From NCBI GenBank assembly GCA_046094825.1, contig JBJTIF010000155.1, positions 1 through 11,583 of the forward strand: a stretch of DNA of 11,583 bases. The letters are read 5' to 3'. The stretch is from JBJTIF01 sp046094825. Lineage in GTDB: Bacteria; Actinomycetota; UBA4738; HRBIN12. This document shows positions 1-7,321 of the stretch, one piece after another (the first letter of the stretch is position 1; each line of letters begins with the position of its first letter). Made by a program: the position numbers and the translations under genes. The notes under the pieces were generated by a model. It was not told the DNA's origin, ran no database searches, and saw nothing but the letters and a program-made list of their open reading frames with translations.

Positions 1-24
1 GGGGGGGCGGCCCCCGCCCGCGCG

Positions 25-42
25 CCCCCCCCCCCCCCCCCC
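25..42. repeat. 18-nt C homopolymer at the window edge
   Basis: An uninterrupted run of 18 cytosines, preceded by a 7-G run at the very start and other C-rich sequence, lies directly upstream of the trmI promoter. The sequence shows no coding content here. It may be a real slippage-prone tract, or a low-quality contig end; such runs are often mis-sized in assemblies. Confidence 0.8.
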
Positions 43-49
43 GACCGGG

Positions 50-55
50 TAGCCT
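50..55 (+). promoter_or_regulatory. -10 hexamer TAGCCT of trmI (leaderless)
   Basis: TAGCCT fits the TANNNT -10 pattern and ends 6 nt before the trmI ATG, which would place the transcription start on the A of the start codon. No Shine-Dalgarno sequence is present. No -35 is recognisable. The same geometry recurs at pafA, tatB-like and DUF3866, which raises confidence. Confidence 0.55.
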
Positions 56-61
56 CCCCGC

Positions 62-865
62 ATGACCGACGTCGGTAGCCCGCAGCGCGGCCCGCTCCGG
101 GAGGGCGAGCGCATCCTCCTCGTCGACGCGAAGGACCGCCACTACCTCGTGCGGCTCGTCCGCGGGGCGACCTGGCACTCGCACGCGGGCGGCGTCCCGC
201 ACGACGACCTCATCGGTCTCACGGAGGGGATGGAGGCGAAGAGCGCCTCCGGGATGGTGTTCCAGGCGTTCCGCCCGCGTCTCGCCGACGCCATCCTGAA
301 GATGCCGCGCGGCGCCCAGGTCGTCTACCCGAAGGACGCCGGGGCGATCCTCGTCGAGGCCGACATCGCCCCGGGCTCGCGCGTCCTCGAAGCCGGCACG
401 GGGTCCGGCGCGCTCACGATGGTGCTCGTCCGCGCCGTCGGCCCCACCGGCCGCGTCGTGTCGTACGACCTCCGCGAGGACTTCCGGGAGACCGCCCGCC
501 GGAACCTCCTCGACGCCTTCGACGATCTGCCCCCGTGGCTCGAGCTGCGCGAGGGCGACGTGCGCGCCGCCGCGTCGACGGGGGAGCGCTTCGACCGCAT
601 CGTCCTCGACCTCCCCGCGCCGTGGGAGGCGCTCGGGGAGTTCGCGCGGGTCCTCGATCCGGGCGGGATCCTCGCGAGCTACCTGCCGACGACCCCGCAG
701 GTGCAGAGCCTCGTCGTCGGCCTCGGACCCGCGGGCTTCCGCCACGTGGAGACCTTCGAGGTGCTCCATCGGTCGTGGCACGTGAACGCCCGGAGCGTGC
801 GTCCCGATCACCGCATGGTCGGCCACACCGGCTTCGTGACCATCGCGCGTCGCCTCCCCGCCTGA
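62..865 (+). CDS. trmI: tRNA (adenine-58-N1)-methyltransferase TrmI
   Basis: 267 aa, SAM-dependent class I methyltransferase that makes m1A58 in the T-loop of tRNA, acting as a tetramer in the family. Visible hallmarks: an N-terminal beta domain (about 10-85), the YPKD signature (89-92), SAM-binding motif I VLEAGTGSGALT (108-119), motif IV DLPAPW (183-188) and the C-terminal RPDHRMVGHTGF segment (247-258) typical of bacterial and archaeal TrmI such as Rv2118c. The length is usual. The ATG at 62 is chosen because it begins the family-like N-terminus and lies 6 nt after a -10 hexamer, suggesting a leaderless mRNA. trmI commonly precedes the proteasomal ATPase in actinobacteria, as here, though it has no known direct role in pupylation. 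Confidence 0.95.
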   Translation: MTDVGSPQRGPLREGERILLVDAKDRHYLVRLVRGATWHSHAGGVPHDDLIGLTEGMEAKSASGMVFQAFRPRLADAILKMPRGAQVVYPKDAGAILVEADIAPGSRVLEAGTGSGALTMVLVRAVGPTGRVVSYDLREDFRETARRNLLDAFDDLPPWLELREGDVRAAASTGERFDRIVLDLPAPWEALGEFARVLDPGGILASYLPTTPQVQSLVVGLGPAGFRHVETFEVLHRSWHVNARSVRPDHRMVGHTGFVTIARRLPA

Positions 866-911
866 CCGCTCCGCCCGCGACCCGCGCCGCGGGGCGTCCC
901 CCGGGCCTCCG

Positions 912-917
912 TATACT
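912..917 (+). promoter_or_regulatory. -10 hexamer TATACT of the arc-dop operon
   Basis: TATACT, a 5/6 match to TATAAT, sits 21 nt upstream of the arc ATG at 939. A start near 924 would give a short leader of about 15 nt carrying the ribosome site at 928-935. No convincing -35 hexamer is seen about 17 nt upstream. Confidence 0.6.
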
Positions 918-927
918 CGGCGGGGTC

Positions 928-935
928 GGGAGGTG
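928..935 (+). promoter_or_regulatory. Ribosome binding site of arc, decides the start
   Basis: GGGAGGTG contains the core GGAGG, 5 nt before the ATG at 939. An in-frame GTG at 933 lies inside this Shine-Dalgarno sequence, so ATG 939 is the better start and the protein loses only two residues (M-T) relative to the longest frame. Confidence 0.7.
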
Positions 936-938
936 ACG

Positions 939-2696
939 ATGCCCCAGGACGACCCCCAGGAAGCCCGCGAGCTCCACGAGAAGCAGGTCCACGAGCTCGA
1001 GCTCCAGGTGCGGTTCCTCGAGGACGAGATCGCCCTGCTCCGCCGACGGATCACGAACGCTCCGCGGCAGGTGCAGATCCTCGAGGACCGGGTCGCGGAG
1101 ATCCGAGGCGACCTCGCCCGCGCCACGTCGCAGAACGCGAAGCTCGCCGACGCCCTCCGCTCCGAGCGCGAGAAGCTCCTCGCGCTCCGGGAGGAGGTCG
1201 ACAAGCTCAGCAGGCCGCCGGGGAGCTTCGGGGTCGTCCTCGCCGCATCCGCCTCGGGCTCGGTCGACATCGTCTCCGGCGGTCGGAAGCTCCGCGTGAC
1301 CGTGAGCCCGGAGGTCGACCCGGCGCTCCTGCGTCGCGGGTCCGAGGTGATCCTGAACGACGCGCTGAACATCGTCGAGGTGCTCGAGCCCGACCGCGTC
1401 GGCGAAGTCGTGACCGTGAAGGAGCGCCTCGGCGGCGACCGGCTCATCGTGGTCGGCCACGGGGAGGAGGAGCGTGTCGCGGTGCTCGGCGATCTCCTGC
1501 GCCTCGAGCCCACCGTGCGGTCCGGCGACGCCGTGCTCCTCGACACGCGGTCGAACGTCGCGCTCGAGAAGCTCCCGAAGGAGGAGGTCGAGGAACTCGT
1601 CCTCGAGGAGATCCCCGACGTCTCGTACGAGGACATCGGGGGCCTCGAGGGGCAGATCGAGGCGATCCGCGACGCGGTCGAGCTGCCGTACCTCTACGCG
1701 GAGCTCTTCGCCGAGCACCAGCTCGAGCCTCCGAAGGGTGTGCTCCTCTACGGCCCGCCCGGCTGCGGGAAGACGCTCATCGCGAAGGCCGTCGCCCGCT
1801 CGCTCGCCGACAAGGTCCGGGAGCGCACCGGGCGGGAGGACGCCCACTCGTACTTCCTGAACGTGAAGGGCCCCGAGCTCCTGAACAAGTACGTCGGCGA
1901 GACCGAGCGCCAGATCCGACAGATCTTCCAGCGCGCGAAGGAGCGGAGCGAGGAGGGCCTGCCGGTCATCGTGTTCTTCGACGAGATGGACTCGATCTTC
2001 CGGACCCGCGGGACGGGCATCTCCTCGGACGTCGAATCGACGATCGTCCCGCAGCTCCTCTCCGAGCTCGACGGGGTCGAGACGCTGAAGAACGTCATCG
2101 TGATCGGCGCGTCGAACCGCGAGGACCTCATCGATCCGGCGATCCTGCGTCCGGGGCGCCTCGACGTGAAGATCAAGATCGAGCGGCCGGACGCGGCGCA
2201 GGCCGCCGACATCATGCGGAAGTACCTCCACGCGGGCGTGCCGATCCACCCCGCCGAGCTCACGCGCTCGGGCGACGACCTCACCCAGGCCACCGAGCGG
2301 CTCATCGGAGAGACGATCGAACGGATGTACGCGATCAGCGACGAGAACCGGGTCCTCGAGGTCACGTACGTCTCGGGGGACAAGGAGGTCCTGTACTTCA
2401 AGGACTTCAACTCCGGCGCGATGATCGAGAACATCGTCCGCCGAGCGAAGAAGGAGGCGATCAAGCGCTTCCTGTCGACGGGGGAGAAGGGGATCCGGTC
2501 CGAGGACCTCCAGCAGGCGATCCGGGACGAGTTCAAGGAGAACGAGGACCTCCCGAACACGACGAACCCCGACGACTGGGCGCGGATCTCCGGGAAGAAG
2601 GGCGAGCGCATCGTCTACGTGCGGACGCTCCTCGGGGACGGCGCCGGCGGCGAGGGACGCCAGGTCGAGCGCGTGAGCCCCGGCCAGTACCTCTGA
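939..2696 (+). CDS. arc: Proteasome-associated AAA ATPase ARC/Mpa
   Basis: 585 aa, hexameric AAA ATPase that recognises pupylated proteins, unfolds them and feeds them to the 20S core. Order of parts: N-terminal coiled coil (about 10-91) that binds Pup in this family, two OB-fold segments (about 95-150 and 155-205), then the AAA module with Walker A GPPGCGKT (272-279), Walker B VIVFFDEMD (343-351) and the arginine-bearing RPGRLD (404-409). The last four residues, GQYL, are the conserved proteasome-docking tail of Mpa/ARC, strong evidence of coupling to PrcAB. Length is normal for the family. It begins an operon with dop, whose ATG lies 3 nt after the arc stop. In mycobacteria the protein is called Mpa. 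Confidence 0.97.
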   Translation: MPQDDPQEARELHEKQVHELELQVRFLEDEIALLRRRITNAPRQVQILEDRVAEIRGDLARATSQNAKLADALRSEREKLLALREEVDKLSRPPGSFGVVLAASASGSVDIVSGGRKLRVTVSPEVDPALLRRGSEVILNDALNIVEVLEPDRVGEVVTVKERLGGDRLIVVGHGEEERVAVLGDLLRLEPTVRSGDAVLLDTRSNVALEKLPKEEVEELVLEEIPDVSYEDIGGLEGQIEAIRDAVELPYLYAELFAEHQLEPPKGVLLYGPPGCGKTLIAKAVARSLADKVRERTGREDAHSYFLNVKGPELLNKYVGETERQIRQIFQRAKERSEEGLPVIVFFDEMDSIFRTRGTGISSDVESTIVPQLLSELDGVETLKNVIVIGASNREDLIDPAILRPGRLDVKIKIERPDAAQAADIMRKYLHAGVPIHPAELTRSGDDLTQATERLIGETIERMYAISDENRVLEVTYVSGDKEVLYFKDFNSGAMIENIVRRAKKEAIKRFLSTGEKGIRSEDLQQAIRDEFKENEDLPNTTNPDDWARISGKKGERIVYVRTLLGDGAGGEGRQVERVSPGQYL

Positions 2697-2699
2697 TCG

Positions 2700-4205
2700 A
2701 TGGCCATCCCCAAGGTCGTCGGGGTCGAGACCGAGTACGGGATCGCGGCGGTCGGCGACCGGGACTTCAACCCGGTCCTCGCCTCCTCGCTCCTCATCAG
2801 CGGCTACGCGGGGTCGCTCCGGAGGATCCGCTGGGACTACGAGCAGGAATCACCCCTGCGCGACGCACGGTCGCCCGCTCCCGCACCGCTCCGGGACGTC
2901 GCGATCGACGACGTCGGGCTCGCGAACGTCATGCTCCCGAACGGGGCGAGGTACTACGTCGACCACGCGCACCCCGAGTACTCGACCCCGGAGTGCACCA
3001 CGCCACGCGAGCTCGTCGTCCACGACCGCGCGGGGGAGCGCATCCTCGAGCGCTCGCTCCTCGCCTACGAGGCGTCGCTCGGTCCTGGCGCCCGGGTCGC
3101 GGTCTACAAGAACAACTCCGACGGCAAGGGCAACTCCTACGGGACGCACGAGAACTACCTCGTCGACCGGACGCTGCCCTTCGCCGACCTCGTCCGCGAC
3201 CTCACGCCCTTCCTCGTCACGCGACAGGTCTTCACGGGCGCGGGGAAGGTCGGGAGCGAGGCGGACCTCGATCCGGCCCTGCGCCCGAGGTTCCAGCTCA
3301 CGCAACGGGCCGACTTCTTCGAGGCCGAGGTCGGACTCGAGACGACGCTGAAGCGGCCGATCGTGAACACGCGCGACGAGCCCCACGCCGACGCCGATCG
3401 CTACCGCCGCCTCCACGTCATCATCGGGGACGCGAACCTCTGCGGCGTCTCAACGTTCCTGAAGGTCGGGACCTCCGCCCTCGTCCTGCGGATGATCGAG
3501 GACGGGTTCCTCCCCGATCTCTCGCTCGAGGACCCGGTCGGCGCGCTCCGCGCGATCTCCGCGGATCCGACGTGCACCGTCCGGGTGCGGAGCTCGGACG
3601 GCCGCTCGCGATCGGCGGTCGAGATCCAGTGGGAGTACCTCGAGCGTGCCGTGAAGTACGTCGAGCAGGAGGGAGCTGCGGCCGGTGACGAGGAGGTCCT
3701 CGAGCGCTGGGCGCAGGTCCTCGGCGCACTCGAGGAGGATCCGATGACGCTCGCCCGCGAGCTCGACTGGGTGGCGAAGTACCGGCTCCTCGAGGGCTAC
3801 CGGCTCCGCGACCGCCTCGACTGGCTCGATCCGAAGCTCCGGCTCATCGATCTCCAGTACCACGACGTCCGACGCGACCGCGGGCTCCACCATCGCCTGG
3901 TCGCCGCCGGCGCGATCGACACGTTCGTCGACGAGCGTGACGTCGAGCGCGCCATCGTCGACCCGCCCGAGGGCACCCGTGCGTGGTTCCGCGGCGGCTG
4001 CATCCGGCGCTTCGAGGCGTCGATCGTCGCGGCCTCGTGGGACTCGCTCACGATCGACACCGGGGCCGCCGCGCTCCAGCGGATCCCGATGCGCGAGCCG
4101 CTGCGGGGCACACGCGAGCACGTCGAGGCGCTCTTCGAGGAGGCCGCGGACGCCGCAGGGCTCGTCGCGCGCCTGTCCTCCGGTGGCGTCGGGGGCGGGC
4201 GGTAG
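2700..4205 (+). CDS. dop: Pup deamidase/depupylase Dop
   Basis: 501 aa, carboxylate-amine-ligase fold enzyme that converts the C-terminal Gln of Pup to Glu and also removes Pup from substrates. The N-terminal VGVETEYG carries the metal-binding Glu10, and YVDHAHPEYSTPE (about 86-98) contains Asp88, the counterpart of the catalytic aspartate. The RIRWDYEQESPLRDAR segment (about 42-57), between these two, corresponds to the Dop-specific insertion (Dop loop) and separates it from PafA. Further conserved blocks are YKNNSDGKGNSYG, NTRDEPHADADRYRRLHVIIGDAN (in two parts) and TRAWFRGGC. No Shine-Dalgarno sequence precedes the start, so translation is probably coupled to arc. Its TAG stop is the first half of the pup -10 hexamer. 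Confidence 0.96.
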   Translation: MAIPKVVGVETEYGIAAVGDRDFNPVLASSLLISGYAGSLRRIRWDYEQESPLRDARSPAPAPLRDVAIDDVGLANVMLPNGARYYVDHAHPEYSTPECTTPRELVVHDRAGERILERSLLAYEASLGPGARVAVYKNNSDGKGNSYGTHENYLVDRTLPFADLVRDLTPFLVTRQVFTGAGKVGSEADLDPALRPRFQLTQRADFFEAEVGLETTLKRPIVNTRDEPHADADRYRRLHVIIGDANLCGVSTFLKVGTSALVLRMIEDGFLPDLSLEDPVGALRAISADPTCTVRVRSSDGRSRSAVEIQWEYLERAVKYVEQEGAAAGDEEVLERWAQVLGALEEDPMTLARELDWVAKYRLLEGYRLRDRLDWLDPKLRLIDLQYHDVRRDRGLHHRLVAAGAIDTFVDERDVERAIVDPPEGTRAWFRGGCIRRFEASIVAASWDSLTIDTGAAALQRIPMREPLRGTREHVEALFEEAADAAGLVARLSSGGVGGGR

Positions 4206-4208
4206 AAT
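4203..4208 (+). promoter_or_regulatory. -10 hexamer TAGAAT of pup-prcBA, overlapping the dop stop
   Basis: TAGAAT matches TATAAT at 5/6 positions and its first three bases are the dop TAG stop codon. A start near 4215 would give a leader of about 40 nt containing the strong ribosome site at 4241-4248. It would allow pup and the proteasome core to be made at a higher level than arc and dop. Confidence 0.55.
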
Positions 4209-4240
4209 CCGGTTCTGTCGGCGGAGGCCGGCGCGGCCCG

Positions 4241-4248
4241 AGGAGGTG
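4241..4248 (+). promoter_or_regulatory. Strong ribosome binding site of pup
   Basis: AGGAGGTG is a near-perfect anti-16S match, with its AGGAGG core 7 nt before the GTG start at 4254. It is the strongest such site in the window, consistent with Pup being needed in stoichiometric amounts. Confidence 0.8.
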
Positions 4249-4253
4249 CGACC

Positions 4254-4454
4254 GTGGCGAAGGAGCAGGAACAGAAGCGCACGCAGCGGCGCGAGGACGC
4301 GCCCCCGGAGACCACCGAGGACGCACCGCGTACCGCGACCACCGGCGAGGCGCTCAAGGAGGAGATGGACGCGATCCTCGACGAGATCGATGCCGTCCTC
4401 GAGGAGAACGCCGAGGAGTTCGTGAAGGGCTACGTCCAGAAGGGCGGGCAGTGA
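4254..4454 (+). CDS. pup: Prokaryotic ubiquitin-like protein Pup
   Basis: 66 aa, the protein tag ligated through its C-terminus to lysines of proteasome substrates. It ends GGQ, so it must be deamidated by Dop to GGE before PafA can use it. The N-terminal half (1-31) is polar and probably disordered. Residues about 32-60 (ALKEEMDAILDEIDAVLEEN and following) are the helix that binds the ARC coiled coil, and VQKGGQ closes the protein, as in M. tuberculosis Pup (64 aa). The GTG start at 4254 is supported by AGGAGG and by the MAKEQEQK N-terminus. Its stop overlaps the prcB start in GTGA (4451-4454). Confidence 0.97.
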   Translation: MAKEQEQKRTQRREDAPPETTEDAPRTATTGEALKEEMDAILDEIDAVLEENAEEFVKGYVQKGGQ

Positions 4455-5248
4455 CCCGGCCCGAATCCCCCCTCGACCGGTCGGGACCGATCGGGGCGAA
4501 CCCGTCGTTCACCGACCTCCTCGCCGCGTGGCGTCCGGAGTCGCTGCCGCGCGGCGTCCCCGGCGTCGCGCTGCCCGCGGTGGCGCATGGGACGACGATC
4601 CTCGCGCTCCAGTTCGCCGGCGGCGTCGTCATGGCGGGGGACCGTCAGGCGACGGCGGGCTACGAGATCGCGCAGGATCGGGTCGAGAAGGTCTTCGCGG
4701 CCGATGACTTCTCCGCGATCGCGATCTCCGGCGCGGCAGGTCAGGCCGTCGAGATCGTGAAGCTCTTCCAGATCGAACTCGAGCACTACGAGAAGATCAC
4801 CGGCGACCGCCTGTCCCTCGACGGCAAGGCCAACCGCCTCGCGCAGATGATCCGCGGCAACCTCGGCCTCGCGATGCAGGCTGGCCTGGGCGTCGTCCCG
4901 CTGTTCGCGGGCTTCGACCAGCCCCGCGGCGAGGGGCGGATCTTCCAGTACGACATCTCCGGAGGTCGGTGGGAGGAGCCGCAGTTCCACGCCGGCGGAT
5001 CCGGCGGTCGTGCGGCCGCGAGCTCGCTCCGCAAGCGCTGGACGCCCGGCCTGAAGCTGCCCGCGGCGCTCGAGGTCGCGGCGGAGGCGCTCATCGACGC
5101 TTCGCGCGAGGACGCCGCGACCGGCGGGCCCGACCCGACGCGCGGCATCTACCCGACGGTGCTCGTCGTCGATGCGACCGGCGCGCGCAAGCTCTCCGAC
5201 GACGAGGTGGCCGTCGCGGTCGCGAGCGTCCTCGGGAGGAGCGCCTGA
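4451..5248 (+). CDS. prcB: 20S proteasome subunit beta PrcB
   Basis: 265 aa precursor of the catalytic beta subunit. The start is the GTG overlapping the pup stop by 4 bp; a longer upstream frame runs through dop and pup and is not real. A 47-residue propeptide ends at HG just before Thr48, which becomes the N-terminal nucleophile Thr1 (TTILALQF). Relative to Thr1, the other catalytic residues fall at the expected places: Asp17 (MAGDR) and Lys33 (VEKVF). The conserved YEKITGD, RGNLGLAMQ, GSGGRAAASS and TGGPD blocks are present and the length is usual. Only a weak GAAGGG-like site precedes the GTG, so translation is probably coupled to pup. Confidence 0.96.
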   Translation: MTRPESPLDRSGPIGANPSFTDLLAAWRPESLPRGVPGVALPAVAHGTTILALQFAGGVVMAGDRQATAGYEIAQDRVEKVFAADDFSAIAISGAAGQAVEIVKLFQIELEHYEKITGDRLSLDGKANRLAQMIRGNLGLAMQAGLGVVPLFAGFDQPRGEGRIFQYDISGGRWEEPQFHAGGSGGRAAASSLRKRWTPGLKLPAALEVAAEALIDASREDAATGGPDPTRGIYPTVLVVDATGARKLSDDEVAVAVASVLGRSA

Positions 5249-5934
5249 TGTCCTTCATGCCGTCGTACGTCTCGCCGGAGCAGCTCATGAAGGACCGTTC
5301 CGAGTACGCCCGCAAGGGCATCGCGCGTGGCCGCTCGGTGATCGGGCTCGCCTTCCTCGACGGGCTCCTGTTCGTGGCGGAGAACCCGAGCACGACCCTC
5401 CACAAGATCTCCGAGCTCTACGACCGGATCGCCTTCGCCGGGGTCGGCAAGTACAGCGAGTTCGAGGACCTGCGGATCGCGGGGGTCCGCCACGCCGACT
5501 CCCACGGGTACGCGTACGGACGCGAGGACGTGAAGGCGAAGGATCTCGCCAACGCGTACTCGCAGGTCCTGTCGACGATCTTCACGCAGCAGATGAAGCC
5601 GTACGAGGTCGAGGTGCTCGTCGGCGAGATCGACAGCGACGGCGGACGCAACGCGCTCTACCACGTCCTGTTCGACGGCTCCGTGAACGACGAGGACGGG
5701 TTCGTCGCGATCGGGGGGCACGCCGAGGAGCTCACCGCCGCCCTGCGGGCGATCTACGAGCCGGCGTGGGACCTGCCGACCGCCTTCCGGAAGTGCGTCG
5801 AGGCCCTCGCAGGGGTCGAGGAGCGGACGATCGAGCCCGCGACGATCGAGGCCGGCGTCCTCGAGCGCAGCCGGCCCCAGCGACGTAAGTTCCGCCGCAT
5901 CACCGACGCGGAGGTCGCGGCCCTCCTCGGCTGA
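5248..5934 (+). CDS. prcA: 20S proteasome subunit alpha PrcA
   Basis: 228 aa, the alpha subunit forming the outer rings and gated entry of the 20S core and the docking site of the ATPase. The N-terminus MSFMPSYVSPEQLMKDRSEY is the gating segment, followed by ARKGIARGRSVI, FVAENPS, KISELYDRI, ANAYSQVLSTIFTQQMKPYE and the FRRIT motif near the end. It stops shortly after FRRIT (AEVAALLG) without the acidic tail of the mycobacterial protein. The ATG shares one base with the prcB stop (TGATG), with GGGAGGAG at 5234-5241, 6 nt upstream. An ATG three codons further in is a possible alternative start. Confidence 0.96.
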   Translation: MSFMPSYVSPEQLMKDRSEYARKGIARGRSVIGLAFLDGLLFVAENPSTTLHKISELYDRIAFAGVGKYSEFEDLRIAGVRHADSHGYAYGREDVKAKDLANAYSQVLSTIFTQQMKPYEVEVLVGEIDSDGGRNALYHVLFDGSVNDEDGFVAIGGHAEELTAALRAIYEPAWDLPTAFRKCVEALAGVEERTIEPATIEAGVLERSRPQRRKFRRITDAEVAALLG

Positions 5935-5950
5935 TCGGCGCGCGGCCTCC

Positions 5951-5956
5951 TACACT
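5951..5956 (+). promoter_or_regulatory. -10 hexamer TACACT of pafA (leaderless)
   Basis: TACACT ends exactly 6 nt before the pafA GTG, placing the transcription start on the start codon. There is no Shine-Dalgarno sequence between prcA and pafA. The same spacing occurs at trmI. Confidence 0.6.
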
Positions 5957-5962
5957 GCACGC

Positions 5963-7321
5963 GTGGACCGCCGCATCTTCGGCCTCGAGAACGAGTACGG
6001 GGTCACCTGCACGTCCCGGGGCCACCGTCGCCTCTCGCCCGACGAGGTCGCGCGGTACCTCTTCCGCCGGGTCGTCCACTGGGGCCGGTCCTCGAACGTG
6101 TTCCTCGAGAACGGGAGTCGCCTGTACCTCGACGTCGGCTCGCACCCCGAGTACGCGACGCCCGAGTGCGACAACGTCACCGAGCTCGTCGCCCACGACA
6201 AGGCGGGCGAGCGGATCCTCGAGGGGCTCCTCTCCGCGGCGGAGGTGCGCCTCCACGAGGAGGGCATCACCGGCGATGTCTTCCTCTTCAAGAACAACAC
6301 GGACTCGGCGGGCAACTCGTACGGCTGCCACGAGAACTACCTCGTCGGCCGCGAGGGGGAGTTCGCCCGGCTCGCGGACCTCCTCATCCCGTTCCTCATC
6401 TCGCGGCAGATCTGGTGCGGCGCGGGGAAGGTCCTGAACGGCCCCCGAGGAGCGCAGTACTGCATCTCGCAGCGGGCCGACCACATCTGGGAGGGGGTGT
6501 CGAGCGCCACGACGCGGTCACGACCCATCATCAACACCCGCGACGAGCCCCACGCGGACGCCGAGCGCTTCCGGCGCCTCCACGTCATCGTCGGCGACTC
6601 GAACATGAACGAGTGGACGACGTTCATGAAGGTCGGGCTCACCGATCTCGTCTTGCGCATGCTCGAGGGCAACACCGTGATGCGCGACCTCACGCTCGAG
6701 AACCCGATCCGCGCGATCCGCGAGATCTCGCACGACGTCTCCTGTCGGCGTCGCGTCCGCCTCGCGAACGGCCGGGAGCTCTCGGCCCTGGATCTCCAGG
6801 AGGAGTACTACGAGCGGACCGCGCGGTTCCTCGAGCGCCGGGGCGCGGATCCGAGCGCGAAGCAGCTCCTCGAGGAGTGGCGAGAGGCGCTCGACGCGCT
6901 CGCCGCGGACCGCCCCGAGTCGCTGGCCGGCAAGGTCGACTGGGTGGCGAAGCGCGCCCTCGTCGAACGCTACCGCGAGCGGCACGACCTCCCGCTCTCG
7001 AGCCCCCGGGTGACGATGCTCGACCTCGCGTACCACGACGTGAACCGCGACCGGGGTCTCTACTACCTGCTCGAGCGCGCCGGGAAGGTCGACCGCGCCA
7101 CGACCGACGAGGACATCGCGCTCGCGATGCGCGAACCACCGCAGACGACGCGGGCGAAGCTCCGCGGGGACTTCATCCGGGCGGCGAAGGCGAAGCGCCG
7201 CGACTACACGGTGGACTGGGTCCACCTGAAGCTCAACGATCAGGCACAGCGCACGGTGCTCTGCAAGGATCCCTTCCGCAGCGTGGACGAGCGCGTCGAG
7301 CAGCTCATCGCCCGGATGTGA
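5963..7321 (+). CDS. pafA: Pup-protein ligase PafA
   Basis: 452 aa, ATP-dependent ligase joining the deamidated C-terminal Glu of Pup to substrate lysines. FGLENEYGVTC supplies metal-binding Glu9, and LYLDVGSHPEYATPECD contains Asp57, the catalytic aspartate. Other invariant blocks are RRLSPDEVARYLFRRVV (22-38), FKNNTDSAGNSYGCHENYL, IINTRDEPHADAE, VDWVHLKLNDQAQRT and the C-terminal CKDPFRSVDERV. It lacks the Dop insertion between Glu9 and Asp57, which separates it from dop 1.8 kb upstream, its fold paralogue. The GTG start directly follows a -10 hexamer, so the mRNA is probably leaderless. Its last 17 bp overlap the oppositely oriented DUF3866 gene. Confidence 0.97.
   Translation: MDRRIFGLENEYGVTCTSRGHRRLSPDEVARYLFRRVVHWGRSSNVFLENGSRLYLDVGSHPEYATPECDNVTELVAHDKAGERILEGLLSAAEVRLHEEGITGDVFLFKNNTDSAGNSYGCHENYLVGREGEFARLADLLIPFLISRQIWCGAGKVLNGPRGAQYCISQRADHIWEGVSSATTRSRPIINTRDEPHADAERFRRLHVIVGDSNMNEWTTFMKVGLTDLVLRMLEGNTVMRDLTLENPIRAIREISHDVSCRRRVRLANGRELSALDLQEEYYERTARFLERRGADPSAKQLLEEWREALDALAADRPESLAGKVDWVAKRALVERYRERHDLPLSSPRVTMLDLAYHDVNRDRGLYYLLERAGKVDRATTDEDIALAMREPPQTTRAKLRGDFIRAAKAKRRDYTVDWVHLKLNDQAQRTVLCKDPFRSVDERVEQLIARM

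Noticed and set aside
881..893. Palindrome CCCGCGCCGCGGG after trmI as a terminator
   Set aside because: Stem of about 5-6 bp with a very small loop and no T tract; short GC palindromes are expected in this composition and it lies in the arc promoter region.
933..938. GTG at 933 as the arc start
   Set aside because: It lies within the GGAGGTG ribosome site that best serves ATG 939.
414..2249. Large minus-strand frame of 611 codons opposite arc, and other long antisense frames
   Set aside because: These are shadow frames caused by very high GC at third codon positions; their sequences are low-complexity Arg/Asp/Leu-rich and match no family, while the plus strand has clear AAA ATPase motifs.
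3983..4450. Long N-terminal extension of prcB
   Set aside because: The frame overlaps dop and all of pup and is Arg/Gly-rich out-of-frame sequence; the GTG at 4451 gives a normal propeptide and overlaps the pup stop.
939..7321. Very frequent CTCGAG hexamers
   Set aside because: They follow from the strong use of CTC for Leu and GAG for Glu and frequent Leu-Glu pairs; no spacing pattern suggests a binding or uptake site.
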